Source: Agapanthus africanus | Taxonomy: Eukaryota; Streptophyta; Magnoliopsida; Asparagales; Amaryllidaceae | Length of the DNA stretch: 64,000 nt | Direction of reading: 5' to 3' | Assembly (NCBI GenBank): GCA_030015575.1 | Contig: CM057347.1 | Span: forward strand, 510,077,176 to 510,141,175 | Part shown: positions 31,959 through 42,345 of the stretch, piece after piece | Numbering within the stretch: position 1 is the stretch's first letter | Layout of the letters: each line of letters opens with the position of its first letter | The notes under the pieces: model-generated | Database searches by the model: none | Told to the model about the DNA's origin: nothing | Seen by the model: only the letters and a program-made list of their open reading frames with translations | Made by a program: the position numbers and the translations under genes

Positions 31959-33435
31959 AAAATACAGTATTTTCGACTGATCAAATTCCCCCAAACTTGT
32001 TTTCGGTCGTCTCGAGCGAACTGTTTTATTAAAAAGAGAAGGAGAAAATAAAGAAAGAGAAAAACTAACTATCACACTTTCGTAGGCAACACGATTGCAC
32101 TGAGCACGTGCAACAAGCCTTTGAACCTCTAGGTGTCCCTAGCAGGAGGAGTGTTGTCTCCTGAGGGTTTTCAGCGGATTGCACCAACAAAATCCAATAA
32201 TAAATGGAAGATCATGAATATTACATTTAAAGAAAAGAATTGTAAAAGAAAGACTTTGAAAATTAGGGTTTCCAACTAAGCTAGCTTTTCGGTTGTCATG
32301 AGCCCTATCTTAATAGTCATAAAAAGATGTCAGAAATCACGTCCTCCCTCAATAAAACATCGTCCTATTCTTCATTCCTATCTTTCTTCCAAATATCGAT
32401 CATATAACCCTACGTGTGTGTAAAGGACATCCCTACACCCGGAGAATTCAATTCAAGCTATCATACTCTTGTCCATCCACCTCAGTACTTTTTAATTAAT
32501 GAATATTTAGATGAGTTTGCTCACACACTTTCATGCGACCGTTAATACTTCTTGAGGTACTATCCGACCGATTACTCATGTGCTTGCTTATTTAGTGTTT
32601 TTCCCCGTCTTGCACCACCTAAGGCTTAGCAGTGACTCCCAGACCAGTTGGCCTTAGGGCACTAGGTGAAGAGGCACCCTCGCTATATTTTTTATTGCTG
32701 CCTTGGCGATAACAAAACCAGTGTTCATTTTTCTCACCATTTTATATTTTTTTCATTTCCTTCATACATCGGCTTTAAGACAAGAGCATTTCAAGGTATC
32801 CTCTACTATCCCGAGTTTCAAGACGTGTGTAAGTGCGAATAGCAGGGTATCAACGTTCAAAATGTTTGGCTTCCAGAATAGGAACTATTTTTCAGACTTA
32901 TTTTTATCCTCAGATTAGTGACTTCCTTCATCTTACTAACCCTTGGGACAACGGCTCATAACTACTTATTACTAGTTCGTATAAGAAAACTTCTAATTTT
33001 CTTGGTTTTCTTAAATTTTTCTAATCTTTTGGATGTAATTTTTCACTATCTAATCTTTTATTATCTTATTTATGTACAAAATATTTTTTATCTTTTGAAA
33101 ATTTTTAAATTTTTATAGGTTTTCAAAAATGTTTTGTTCTTATGCAAAGTATGATGCAAATGATGCGAAAATAAGCACAAACCTCCCCCAAACTTGTTTT
33201 CAACAGTGTCCTCATTGTTGCCATCTGTTAAACCTCGAAAAACCTGTAAGCCTGGGAGGAATTTATTAGTGGGGGCAAAATATTTAAGTGAAAATCCTCC
33301 CCCAAACTTATTCTTGGCTCATAATTTTGTAAAAATTTTCTTTTCAAGAGCCCGAAAAATGTACCCCCCAAACTTGAGTTATGCAATGTTAACCTTTGAA
33401 AATCACATGAGGGAGTCAAGAATCATTGGTCGATG
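31959..33435 (-). other. 3' noncoding region of element G
   Basis: 1.48 kb between the end of the gag-protease frame and the 3' LTR, where pol should be. AT-rich; polypurine-type AAGTTTGGGGGAATTTGATC lies next to the LTR. Shared with D, so the loss of pol predates both copies. Confidence 0.7.
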
Positions 33436-35643
33436 CTAAGTTTTGCAAAGACCGAAAGTTAACACCAACCATTCAAAAATTTTATCAATGCAGTGCTCTG
33501 GTTGGTGGAAGAAGAAGTGGGAAAAGGGTAAGGGGTGGAAAAGAATGAGTGTGCGTCTCGTTTTGGAGAGACGATGCAGTGAATGCGATGGATTACTCGC
33601 ATTCTTTTTACAGTTTAGAAGAAGGGGTGGAGGTTCAATTTCATTGATTGGGAGATGATTCATCTCAATACCTGTGTCATTCAAAAATACGAGTTCATCA
33701 GCGAAGATCTCCTCAAAAGTTCCATCAATACCCCGAAGAATAATGTCATCACAAAGTGCGGGGTGATCTTCAGACTCTAAAAGCAGTTCATAATCAGTGT
33801 TAATTATTGACCCGGACATCTCGGTGGAAGAGTCCGTATGCGTATGATACATAGTTGGGTCAAACAACAACGTATGAAAAGAGTCAAGATCAGTATCAGG
33901 AGGATCATCAAATTCGCTGCTGTCGACATCCATTAAGTCGACAGAACAGACCTGAGCAGTAAGTTCAGAGGGTACACTTCCCAACTTATAAATGTTTAGC
34001 TCAATTGACCTATTCCCGAAAGATAGGGTCATAGAACCATTACGACAGTTGATGATAGCGTTGGAAGTGGCCAAAAAGGGGCGACCTAAAATCACCGGAA
34101 TTTGATTCCGTGGGTTCGCTACAGGCTGTGTATCAAGTACAATAAAATCCACAGGGAATACGAATTCCCCGATTTTTATTAACACATCCTCCAGTTCACC
34201 CCTAGGTTTGGTGATTGATCGATCAGCCATCTGGAGAGTTATGCTCGAGGGCTTTAACACTCCGATACCTAGTTGCTCATAGACTGAGTATGGAAGCAAG
34301 TTAATACTAGCGCCAAGGTCTAGTAGAGCACGGTTGATGTGTTTTCCCCCAATAGAAATAGAAATAGTAGGACCGCCAGGGTCCTTACGTTTCCGTGGTA
34401 ATTGTTGGGGGAAAGCCATGTCTACTGTTTTTGCCATGAATATCTTCTTGGGCACTTGAGTCTTCCTCTTCCTAGTGCACAAGTTCTTAAGAGTTTTCGC
34501 ATAGGACGGAACTTGTTGGATGGCATCTAGGAGAGGGATATTGATGTTAACTTGCTTAAACATGTCCATAATCTTCTCCATATATGGACTCGATTTGTTA
34601 GCCCTTAATCGATTAGGATAAGGTGCTTTAGCAATAAGCGCTGGGTCCATCATATGAGAAGGTGGTGTGTGTAGACGTGATCCCATAATAGGAGTGGGGA
34701 TCGTCTGTGGAGGAGTAGAAGAAATGGGCTGAGGTGGCGAGCCTTTTGGGAAAAGGAGAATAGGCTCGGAAGAAAATGGTGGGGTAGACGAACTGGGGTT
34801 AGAATTAGAAGTAGAAGTGTGTGTGTGAGGAAAGATCTCAGCCGGGGTATTATCGATAGATTTTTTAGTGTCATCAATCTCTTCCCCATCGTGATTGTCA
34901 AGCACACTTCCAGATCTCAACGTGATTGCATTCACATGATGTGAATAGCCAGGATTGGGTAAAGGTTGAGCTGGAAGTTTCCCTTTCTCTCTTGCACTTA
35001 TTTCGGCTTTTAGTTGTGCAATTTGTGCTTCCATCGATTTGATATTCTCATTTTGAGAGACAATGATCTTCATCACATTCTCGATGGAAGATTGCAAACT
35101 TGTCGTCCCTTGGATGGATTGTTTCAGGAAAGTATCCAAGGTTTGTGCTAGTGCAGAGATATTATCTGTACCGGTCAATTGCAAAGAGTTTTCATGTGGT
35201 GCAAAAGTGCTGGCCGGATTTTGGAAGTTTTGTGATTGGTAGGGGTGCTGACTCAATTGAAGTGGTGGTTGCTGTTGTGGTGGAGGGACCCTTTGGAAAT
35301 TGTGTTGGGTTGGAACCGTATTTTGATTTTGTGATTGGTTCCAAGCAAAGTTTGGGTGATTCCTCCAACCCTGATTGTACGTGGAAGAAAATGGATCGTT
35401 TCTAGGTCTTTGTTGGTAAGCAGAATTGGTATGCTCGTGACCTTGAAACGGAGAATTTATTGGACATTCTTCCGTGAGATGTGATGGATCAGAACAGCAG
35501 CCACATACAGTTTTGGAGAGTGACATTTGATTTAGGGCGGCTAAAAATTTATTTTCCATAGTCTCGAGTTTCTTTTGCATAGCTGAAATGTCAGCTCTAA
35601 CTCCTATAGAAATATTATTGCCATCCCTAGACGATTGACTCAC
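33436..35643 (-). CDS. gag-pro: Gag C-terminus and protease of element G
   Basis: 735 residues, in frame with the gag frame upstream and separated from it only by a TGA (35689-35691). Residues about 46-62 hold one CCHC knuckle (CGCCSDPSHLTEEC). A Gln/Pro/Asn/Ser-rich linker and a helical stretch (about 190-230) follow. The retropepsin-like domain is at about 425-560, with DLGASINLLP as active site and ILGRPFLATSNA near its end; DLGAS instead of DTGS is usual in Athila-type elements. The last 170 residues are acidic and of unknown role. Protease would cleave the polyprotein. No reverse transcriptase follows. No ATG at the start, which fits a continuation after the stop. Confidence 0.8.
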   Translation of the reverse strand: MSQSSRDGNNISIGVRADISAMQKKLETMENKFLAALNQMSLSKTVCGCCSDPSHLTEECPINSPFQGHEHTNSAYQQRPRNDPFSSTYNQGWRNHPNFAWNQSQNQNTVPTQHNFQRVPPPQQQPPLQLSQHPYQSQNFQNPASTFAPHENSLQLTGTDNISALAQTLDTFLKQSIQGTTSLQSSIENVMKIIVSQNENIKSMEAQIAQLKAEISAREKGKLPAQPLPNPGYSHHVNAITLRSGSVLDNHDGEEIDDTKKSIDNTPAEIFPHTHTSTSNSNPSSSTPPFSSEPILLFPKGSPPQPISSTPPQTIPTPIMGSRLHTPPSHMMDPALIAKAPYPNRLRANKSSPYMEKIMDMFKQVNINIPLLDAIQQVPSYAKTLKNLCTRKRKTQVPKKIFMAKTVDMAFPQQLPRKRKDPGGPTISISIGGKHINRALLDLGASINLLPYSVYEQLGIGVLKPSSITLQMADRSITKPRGELEDVLIKIGEFVFPVDFIVLDTQPVANPRNQIPVILGRPFLATSNAIINCRNGSMTLSFGNRSIELNIYKLGSVPSELTAQVCSVDLMDVDSSEFDDPPDTDLDSFHTLLFDPTMYHTHTDSSTEMSGSIINTDYELLLESEDHPALCDDIILRGIDGTFEEIFADELVFLNDTGIEMNHLPINEIEPPPLLLNCKKNASNPSHSLHRLSKTRRTLILFHPLPFSHFFFHQPEHCIDKIFEWLVLTFGLCKT

Positions 35644-35688
35644 ACCCTCCCACTGTAAAGATTTTTCAGCGAAATCTTCTAGAAATTT

Positions 35689-36429
35689 TCAAGCTTTCCC
35701 ATCATCTTTGGTCATAAAGTTGCTTTGACACATGGATTCAAGGGTCTGTCTTGTGTTAGGATTAATGCCTTCATATATGATTCGGCACAGTTCCCATCTA
35801 GGGATTCCGTGATGTGGAAATTGGACTAACAGATCCTTGAAGCGTTCAAGACATTTTGAAAATGGTTCATTTGGAAGCTGTGTGAATTGATTTATTTCGC
35901 TACGGACTCGAGCTGTCTTATGATGTGGGTAGAATTTCTTAAGGAATGCTTTGACGAATTCTTCCCAATTTGAAATGGAATGTGCGGTTGTGTTATACAG
36001 CCACTTCTCGGCTATATCGCATAAGGTAAATGGGAGAAGACGAAGACGCATAGCATCCATAGAAAGTTGTGAGGTACCCATCATTGCGTATACATTTTCA
36101 AATTTGGTGATAAAGGTATATGCGTCGTCAGACTCGAGACCGTGATATTTGGGTAGAAGGTTGATGTATTGGGGTTTAATCTGAAAATTGTCCCCGTTGG
36201 CTGGTGGAATGGAGAGACAGGTCGAAAGAGGACCTCGAATAGGATAGCACCTCTCTTGGAGAGAGATGCGGGGTGGATTCTGCGCACCAACGGACGGCGA
36301 CAGAGTAGTGGAAAAGAGGTTCGATGGAGACGGATCCATCGATGTGGGTATGGTGGTGGGTAAAGAAGAGGTAAATGTAGAAATACCGACTTTTGGGTCG
36401 ATCGAGGGAAACGCGGACAAGTCGGGCAC
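35689..36429 (-). CDS. gag: Gag (capsid domain) of element G
   Basis: 246 residues; the first ATG in frame is residue 31 (36339), while the frame is open back to 36447. Residues about 95-240 match the Retrotrans_gag type: YHGLESDDAYTFITKFENVY, AEKWLYN, NWEEFVKAFLKKFYP and PRWELCRIIYEGI. Forms the virus-like particle shell in the cytoplasm. Ends at a TGA where the family has a Trp, 15 codons before the next open stretch; this is a single-base break and downstream products would need read-through. Leader homology to D supports the start region. Confidence 0.82.
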   Translation of the reverse strand: MPDLSAFPSIDPKVGISTFTSSLPTTIPTSMDPSPSNLFSTTLSPSVGAQNPPRISLQERCYPIRGPLSTCLSIPPANGDNFQIKPQYINLLPKYHGLESDDAYTFITKFENVYAMMGTSQLSMDAMRLRLLPFTLCDIAEKWLYNTTAHSISNWEEFVKAFLKKFYPHHKTARVRSEINQFTQLPNEPFSKCLERFKDLLVQFPHHGIPRWELCRIIYEGINPNTRQTLESMCQSNFMTKDDGKA

Positions 36430-37419
36430 TAGAATCCCGTGTCCAGCCTATCCTGCACTAAAAAAGGTTAGTACAAGTGGCAGCGTGACTTATAATTAGG
36501 GGAAATGAATAAATGCGGTGTTTGTTTTGAAAAATGATACGGATTTTTGAAAATATGATGCGATCACAACAAATGCAACAAGCAATACCCTAAAATCTAG
36601 TGGTCACCTAGGTCAGGCTCTAGACCGCTCCTAACTGCCAAAAGACAAGTCGCAGGATCAATTCTCCACTGCCTCTTTGTCCCCCTGTGGCCAGGTAAGT
36701 GGGAAGGTACTCCACTACGTAAGTAGTGGGCCTAATTAATAACCACTAGCCTTCGACACACTTGCCTTAGACACCACAAAGAAACGCGGATAAGTAATGA
36801 ATTACCCACGGCCTTCTTCTGTCCTAAGTAAGCGCGACGGTCCTTAGAGTCATCTCTAGATATTTTTTAGTTAATGAGGGTAAATGCGGATGCAAGTTTG
36901 TGATTTTTGGGGCTTAGGAAGGGTAATGAACTCCCCACCTAATCTGGATTTGGCCGTGCCCCTTAAAGTCCGTATTATTATTCAAACAACCACAAAATCA
37001 AAAACACGCACAATTTAATTTTGCTTTTTGCGGCGCTGCGAATTTTTGCAAAGAAACCTGCAGAAATTTGTTATTTGGAGCAGACGGAGAAGGAGATAAG
37101 AAAGTAAGAGGCTCACTGTGAAAAACTTGTGCAGAGAAGACCCCACCAAGGCGCGGAACCGCCGCAATAGGTGGCTAATACCGCGGAAACGCGGCCGTAG
37201 GTGATGTTCACTGTACCAAAATCCAACAGCAAGCTGCTGTTCACTCCTTGAGCTCTCTGGAAATGTCTGAAAAAAATTTCACTTCCTCCACAGCTTCCAG
37301 AATTCCTCGCAATCAAATCACAACACACGTTTAGATTTTTGCGCGAATTTTGATCACAAAATTATAATGGAATAAATCTTTCAATTCAAATTTCAATATA
37401 GAACGAATTAGCGCGCAAT
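36430..37419 (-). other. Leader of element G
   Basis: About 1 kb between PBS and gag, without a frame. Homologous to the leader pieces of D (50880-51284 and 55712-56240). Holds the GC-rich double module at 37151-37196, about 220-270 nt after the PBS. Confidence 0.75.
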
Positions 37420-37436
37420 CCCCGGCAACGACGCCA
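37420..37436 (-). other. Primer-binding site of element G (tRNA-Asp)
   Basis: Minus strand TGGCGTCGTTGCCGGGG; complementary to the 3' end of plant tRNA-Asp (ending CCCCGGCAACGGCGCCA) with one mismatch. Confidence 0.9.
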
Positions 37437-37438
37437 TT

Positions 37439-39128
37439 TGATTGATGTTTATTTCTCGTTGTATGTCGGTTTAGAAAATGAATAGAAATCACAACCAAAA
37501 ATATTGTGACCGCAATCAATAACGGTGTCGGATGTAGCGCGTTAGTAAGTGCGGATCGTCCACAGGGAAAGTGTAATCGTTCGTGTCTTGATTTAGATGA
37601 GTCAAAACTTTAAAGAAAAGAAAAGAAACAATTCATGATTTGTAAATTGAATTTCAAGAATTAGAAAAAATCTAGATCTAATAACAAGAAAACATTAAAA
37701 TCAGGAAGTGTCAATTGATTATTTCCAATCCAAATATCAAGAATCGAAGTGAGGCTCGTAAGAATCGATCGGATCTATAGATGTGATGAAATCTAGCGAT
37801 TACGTATTCTTATCATTCGATGAATTGATACTAGATCGATGATGATCGACGAGAATTAGGGATTTCTAGTGAAACTAGGGTTTCAACATTTATCCCTTGT
37901 TCCTTCGTCGATATTATTCACATTATAGCCTCTAGTAAATTCAAGAATCGATCGTGGATCCCTAATTTCAAGCGATTACAATCAAGAAAGTATCGCAACG
38001 AAACTAGGTCGTCGATTCTTTAATTTGCTAGGGTTTACAAAACTCGTAGGACTTAAGAATCGTTTTAAGATTTGTTACATCATCATTCTATTGATCGTCT
38101 CGACTCCTTTACGAGCGGAGTTTTACTCAAACATCACAACAAGAACCACAATCACAAATTGAGATCGAATCATGATGCAAGAATTTAAAGAAAGCAAGAT
38201 TAAAGAATTTCACTTTTTATTTATATCAACAATTCCGTTACAAATCGCTCAAGAACTAGAAGAGGAAGAACCCGATCATCGATTTGGCTTCGCTCGTCTC
38301 CTTGAGTCGCGGATCGGCTTGGATCACTTGTTCGATTGAAGATCGTCTCCGCTCCTAAAAGGTTGAAGGCTTCTTGCTTGAATGGTACTCAGGATCTTGA
38401 TTTTGGCTTGGATTTTGGATTTTTTGAGGCACAAGTTGTGTCACTCAACTTGTGGGTGGAAGAGGGAGAGATGAAGAACAATTCTTAACCCTAGATCTAG
38501 GCTCCTTTTTATAGACCTCAAAACCCTAGATCTAGGATTTCAAATTTGAATTTTCCCTCCAAAAGTTTGTTAAAGAGAGCCTTCTAGAAATAGTTTGTTA
38601 AGCCGAGCCTTCTAGATGAGCCACGTGGAGAATCGGGAGTCTTCTGGAAGTTTGGATAGTTGCAAGAGACACGTGGAGAAAAACTGAGCTTCTGAAGCCA
38701 TGAAGCCGCCGCGGTTCCGTGGCACAAGTGGGCTCCCGCCGCGGAACCGCGGCGCTATTGAAACCTTGGGGCTTGATTTCTTCTGGTGTTTCTTGGGCTG
38801 ATATTTGGGTCTTTTTCTGATATGTTGAATTTTATTTTTCCCTCTAGATTGCTACCAGATCTCAAATCTTGGAGTTGGTGTATTTTTTATCAGCTCTTTT
38901 CCCAATTTTGGCTTTGTTCCTGCAATTTCCTGCACAATTTCTCGAGACAAGAGTTGCGCTATACAAGAATGATGCGATGCCATGATAAACACTTAATTTC
39001 CCTCAGAAATGTCGGTTTTAGAGTATAACACATGTAATCTGGTATTTCAGGGATATTTTGCTAATATGTGCAATATGAATACCGAACACTTCTAGATGAG
39101 TGCAAATGATAGGGAAATTGCCGTATCA
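37439..39128 (-). repeat. 5' LTR of element G (1690 bp)
   Basis: Starts TGATACGGC at 39128, ends CAATCA at 37439. TATA box at 38504-38513; GC-rich double palindrome at 38708-38753. The U5-terminal 45 bp differ from the 3' LTR far more than the rest. Confidence 0.88.
38504..38513 (-). promoter_or_regulatory. TATA box of the G 5' LTR
   Basis: Minus strand TATAAAAAGG, about 615 bp into the LTR, the probable core promoter of element G. Confidence 0.65.
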
Positions 39129-39259
39129 ACAGAAAAAGGGGCTTAGCCCCTACACTGGGAGATGTGCTTCCGATTGACTTTGGAATTGTACTCCTGAAAA
39201 AGAGGACAAAGGGCTTAACCCCTGCACTGGGAGTTGTACTCCTAAAAAGAAAGATTTAT

Positions 39260-39296
<37 letters not shown>

Positions 39297-40010
39297 GGAG
39301 TTAAACTCCTAAGATATTTTTGAAGATGATGAAAAGGGACCCCTTTCTTCTCTCTTGAGCCCTAGGTTTTCTCTTGAGCCTTAGATCTTCCCAAAGTGGG
39401 ATTTTTGGGGATGAGTCTCCTTCCTCCTCCTCTCTATTGGCTGGATCTTGGAGAAAAGAGAGTGAGATTTTAAAATTCTCCCCTTTTGAAGATTTGATGG
39501 AAGATCTATGTTCCCCTTCAATGGTTTTGTGGTGAAAAACTATTTCTTTTTGGAAAAGGAAGAGTGAAACTATTGATTTAATTCAAAAAAAGAGAAAAAG
39601 GTTTAGAATCTTAAGGAAAGAGAAGGAGGCACAGAAAGCCTAATTTTTGGGGAGAATGAATTATTCTTTTTCATTTCATCATGTTGCCTTATATAGGCTT
39701 ACAAATTTATACATAGACTCTTGGGCTTTACAAAATGGCATTTTGCCCATCCCGTACCTTATGTGCTCATTTCTTTTGCACATGAGCCATGGGTTTACAA
39801 AAATTTGGTTTTATACCCATTTTTCTTACATTTATTCATAAAAATTATATCAAAAATTATTTATTACATAATCTTCATTTTGGAATGGGAGAGGCCGGCC
39901 GTGGGGCTCGACTTGGGCACGGACCCACTTAATCTGGGCTTGGGCCCGCTTACTTGGGGTTGACTTTGACTTTAACTTGGTCGACTGGGGTATAATTTTT
40001 GACCCCAACA
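39129..40010. repeat. Element F tandem unit 2, right part
   Basis: Continues 29837-30275; homologous to 29000-29836. Starts with the right 19-bp repeat (39129-39147). Holds an (AT)n tract at 39264-39294, GGAGTTAAACTCC near 39297, and ends GACCCCAACA at 40010. Confidence 0.75.
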
Positions 40011-40294
40011 GAAACTAGCTGTCGGTTCGTTAGGTTGTATGAAGGTGGCCATGGACGCATTCAAATCCATCATCTGTTGGCACGGCGCTACCCAAAATTC
40101 TTCCTACGACTGTTCAAGACAAGACATGGGTTGTGAAGGAGTTTCAGTAAAAGAATCAAATTCATGTGGATACATGAAACTCCCAAATGGCTGTTCAGAA
40201 GTAATGTCTTGGGAAGATTTAAAAATTGGGTAGGATTGAGAGGAATCGGATGGATGTGAAAAATAGTCAGGATCAGGATCAACATCATAATAAG
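40011..40294 (-). other. Element D fragment between F and E
   Basis: 284 bp, continuous with 50429 once the Copia element is removed. The frame at 40088-40321 crosses the LTR border of E and is not a gene. The place corresponds to the gag region of G, but the sequence is too decayed to align with certainty. Confidence 0.55.
40290..40294. repeat. Target-site duplication of element E, left
   Basis: ATAAG, repeated exactly at 50429-50433. Confidence 0.95.
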
Positions 40295-42332
40295 TGTTAG
40301 TGTATATGCCCTAGAGGCCATTACTGTATCATACTGGATTGTATATTACTTGATGGAAGCTTGGGATATTCACCTTGTATTGACATTCTTGCTCAAAATG
40401 GTAGTATGCTACTTGGTTTGTTTCTGCTTTAATGTGTGCATGTGTTTCTTTTAGCATATCGCCTTTACACATTATTGGAGCCCTTAGGATCTTTGCTTGA
40501 TTACCAGCGTTGTGATGGCAGTGACACTTGTGGGGGCTGGGTAATCTATAAGCACATCCTTATGCAGGTCCCTAGTCGCAGGATTATCGAGACAGGGCAT
40601 CGATACTCCGGAGTAGACTAGTGTATGCGCTTCTTATCCCAGCTTGGGAGACGGTCTGTCCCACAGCCGTCAGTACGTCATACTTGAGATAGTATGCGGG
40701 TGCTCGTTAGGTTACGAGTATACTGGACAGGACTCGTTGGGAACTGTTGGTTGGTATTACACCTATCGTCAGTTATCAGTTCTCAGGTGACATGAGTACA
40801 GCTTAGTCCATTGACTTGACACTATCACTTCGCCTCGAGTGTGTTCCCACTGTACTTTGATTACTACCGTACCACGGCTCAAAGGAGTCATGCAAATAGG
40901 TAGTTTTTGGGTGCAGTCCCGAAGCACTTGGAGGCAGTGACGGTTAGACAGGATTCGTCTCTCCCGGTATTGGGGGTTGATATCGCGCTGTGTCTAGGAG
41001 AGCCATTACACAAAGTCCCTGGCCAGGGCAAGCGAGATAGACTGGTAGGTTTCCATTGTTATCTCAGGTGTTCTGGGCTACACTCCGACACGACTTGTAC
41101 CGTTAGTAGGGGACTGACGTTTACCGCCCCCCTAGGCCCGCCATACGATGTTCTTAGACGAACAGACCGGATTGTACGGAGACTGTCACATATAGGCTCA
41201 GTAGGAGTTCAGATGGATTTACCTCGTCAGTCTTCTTATCGGCATCTACCTAGGGACCGTTACGTACAGCTAGTGCCGCTTGCGGTCTGTGGTTAAACCC
41301 ACTGCCAGCGTAGTGTCGAGTCTTTAGAGTCCCACACAGAGGGTTATTCGCCTTTAGGCAAAATGAGTAGAGCTCGCATGGTATTGCGACAGGGTTCGTT
41401 CACATCCGCGCACTTGTGCACGTTTGGTGTCCGGACAGCTTATACTAGCAGGCTTTGGTTTAAGCCAGATCCTAGCATATGATTTGGGATTGATTTTATC
41501 TCATTGTATTCGCGTTCCTCGGAACACGGATATGGGTGTGTATGCACAGTTAACTGAGACAGAGGCAGAGGACTTTGATTAGGGTTGATGACCGTTTTCA
41601 TTTTCTTAACCCTAATGTTTTGTGTGAATTGTGATTTATTAATAATTAGTTAATTATAATTGTGCATGGTTAGGGTTGTTGACCATTTGACTATACTTGA
41701 CTTGTTGACCTAGGTTGACAAGTTGACCATCATCATTCCATATGAAAGATGCTCTTTGATCCTTGCAAAAGCATTTAATGTGAAATGATAATGGTCATTT
41801 CTTGATTAACCATGACAATTATCTTTTGCTAATTATCTAATTTACATAATTCACATATATGTGAGAAGGTTGAGATATTCTTCTCACTTAATCATTTCCA
41901 TTCTCTCTCCTCCTCTTCCTCTCTCTCTAGCTCTCCCCTCTCATGAGTTGAGAACCATTTGAGCTTGAGATAATCCCTCCAAAAACACTATCTTCTCTTT
42001 CTAAGGTCCTAGGTCTAGCACACCAAGCACCTTAGTTACTTCTAGTTTGAGGTTGGAGCCAAAGGTTGAGGACCTCGGGTGGATCTTTCTTCGGCAAGAG
42101 AAGCGACAAGGAGAACCCTTTCTTTCACTCCAAGGAGCAAGGAGAGAAGGACTTGAAGCCCTAGGTATAACCCACTTTCCGAGTAGCTAAACTCTTTAGC
42201 TTTGTTAGTTAGTTTTTGTTTAGCAAAGATCCCTCCTTTAGCTAGTCCATGTTGCCTAGTGCGTTAAAAATTAGATTTTTCATAACGTTTCCGCCTTCCC
42301 GCAAGCACCGGGGTGGGCAACGTGGACTTACA
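40295..42332 (+). repeat. 5' LTR of element E (2038 bp)
   Basis: Starts TGTTAGTGTATATGCCC, ends GGACTTACA. Carries six TTGAC cores at 41679-41727. The 129-residue frame at 40907-41296 is not considered coding. Confidence 0.95.
41679..41727 (+). promoter_or_regulatory. W-box cluster in the U3 of element E
   Basis: Six TTGAC cores within 50 bp, four of them full TTGAC[CT] W boxes. The same cluster is kept in the 3' LTR at about 49777-49825. W boxes bind WRKY factors in plant defence; a role here is inferred. Confidence 0.6.
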
Positions 42333-42333
42333 G

Positions 42334-42345
42334 TGGTATCAGAGT
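42334..42345 (+). other. Primer-binding site of element E (initiator Met tRNA)
   Basis: TGGTATCAGAGT, two bases after the LTR end. Confidence 0.9.

Larger units (their letters stand above)
30276..39128 (-). mobile_element. Element G: Athila-like gypsy element coding only gag and protease (8.85 kb)
   Basis: LTRs 37439-39128 (5') and 30276-31958 (3'), tRNA-Asp PBS, gag frames 36429-35689 and 35643-33436, then 1.5 kb noncoding before the 3' LTR. Reverse transcriptase, RNase H and integrase are absent, so the element is non-autonomous. LTR bodies differ by about 2.5-3 % by eye. Inserted in tandem unit 2 of F. The DLGAS protease motif, the gag sequence and the PBS fit the Athila lineage. Confidence 0.88.
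26804..40010. mobile_element. Element F: unclassified GC-rich repeat complex, split by element G
   Basis: Foreign to D. Contents in order: inverted repeat 26804-27490; ORF 27645-28172; a small inverted copy of the ORF end; two tandem units of about 1.5 kb (28283-29836; 29837-30275 continued at 39129-40010). Every unit starts near CGTCGCTTGTCAGGCG and ends GTCAACTGGGG ... GACCCCAACA. The right end (TGTTGGGGTC on the minus strand) and the left TGTAGGG could be LTR termini, with GAATT and GAAAC flanks sharing three of five bases, so an LTR-retrotransposon origin is possible but unproven. No reverse transcriptase or transposase was seen. Confidence 0.5.

Noticed and set aside
40907-41296. 129-codon frame in both LTRs of E (also 49003-49392)
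   Set aside because: Nearly all base differences between the two copies change an amino acid, so there is no sign of constraint; shared openness is explained by 97 % LTR identity.
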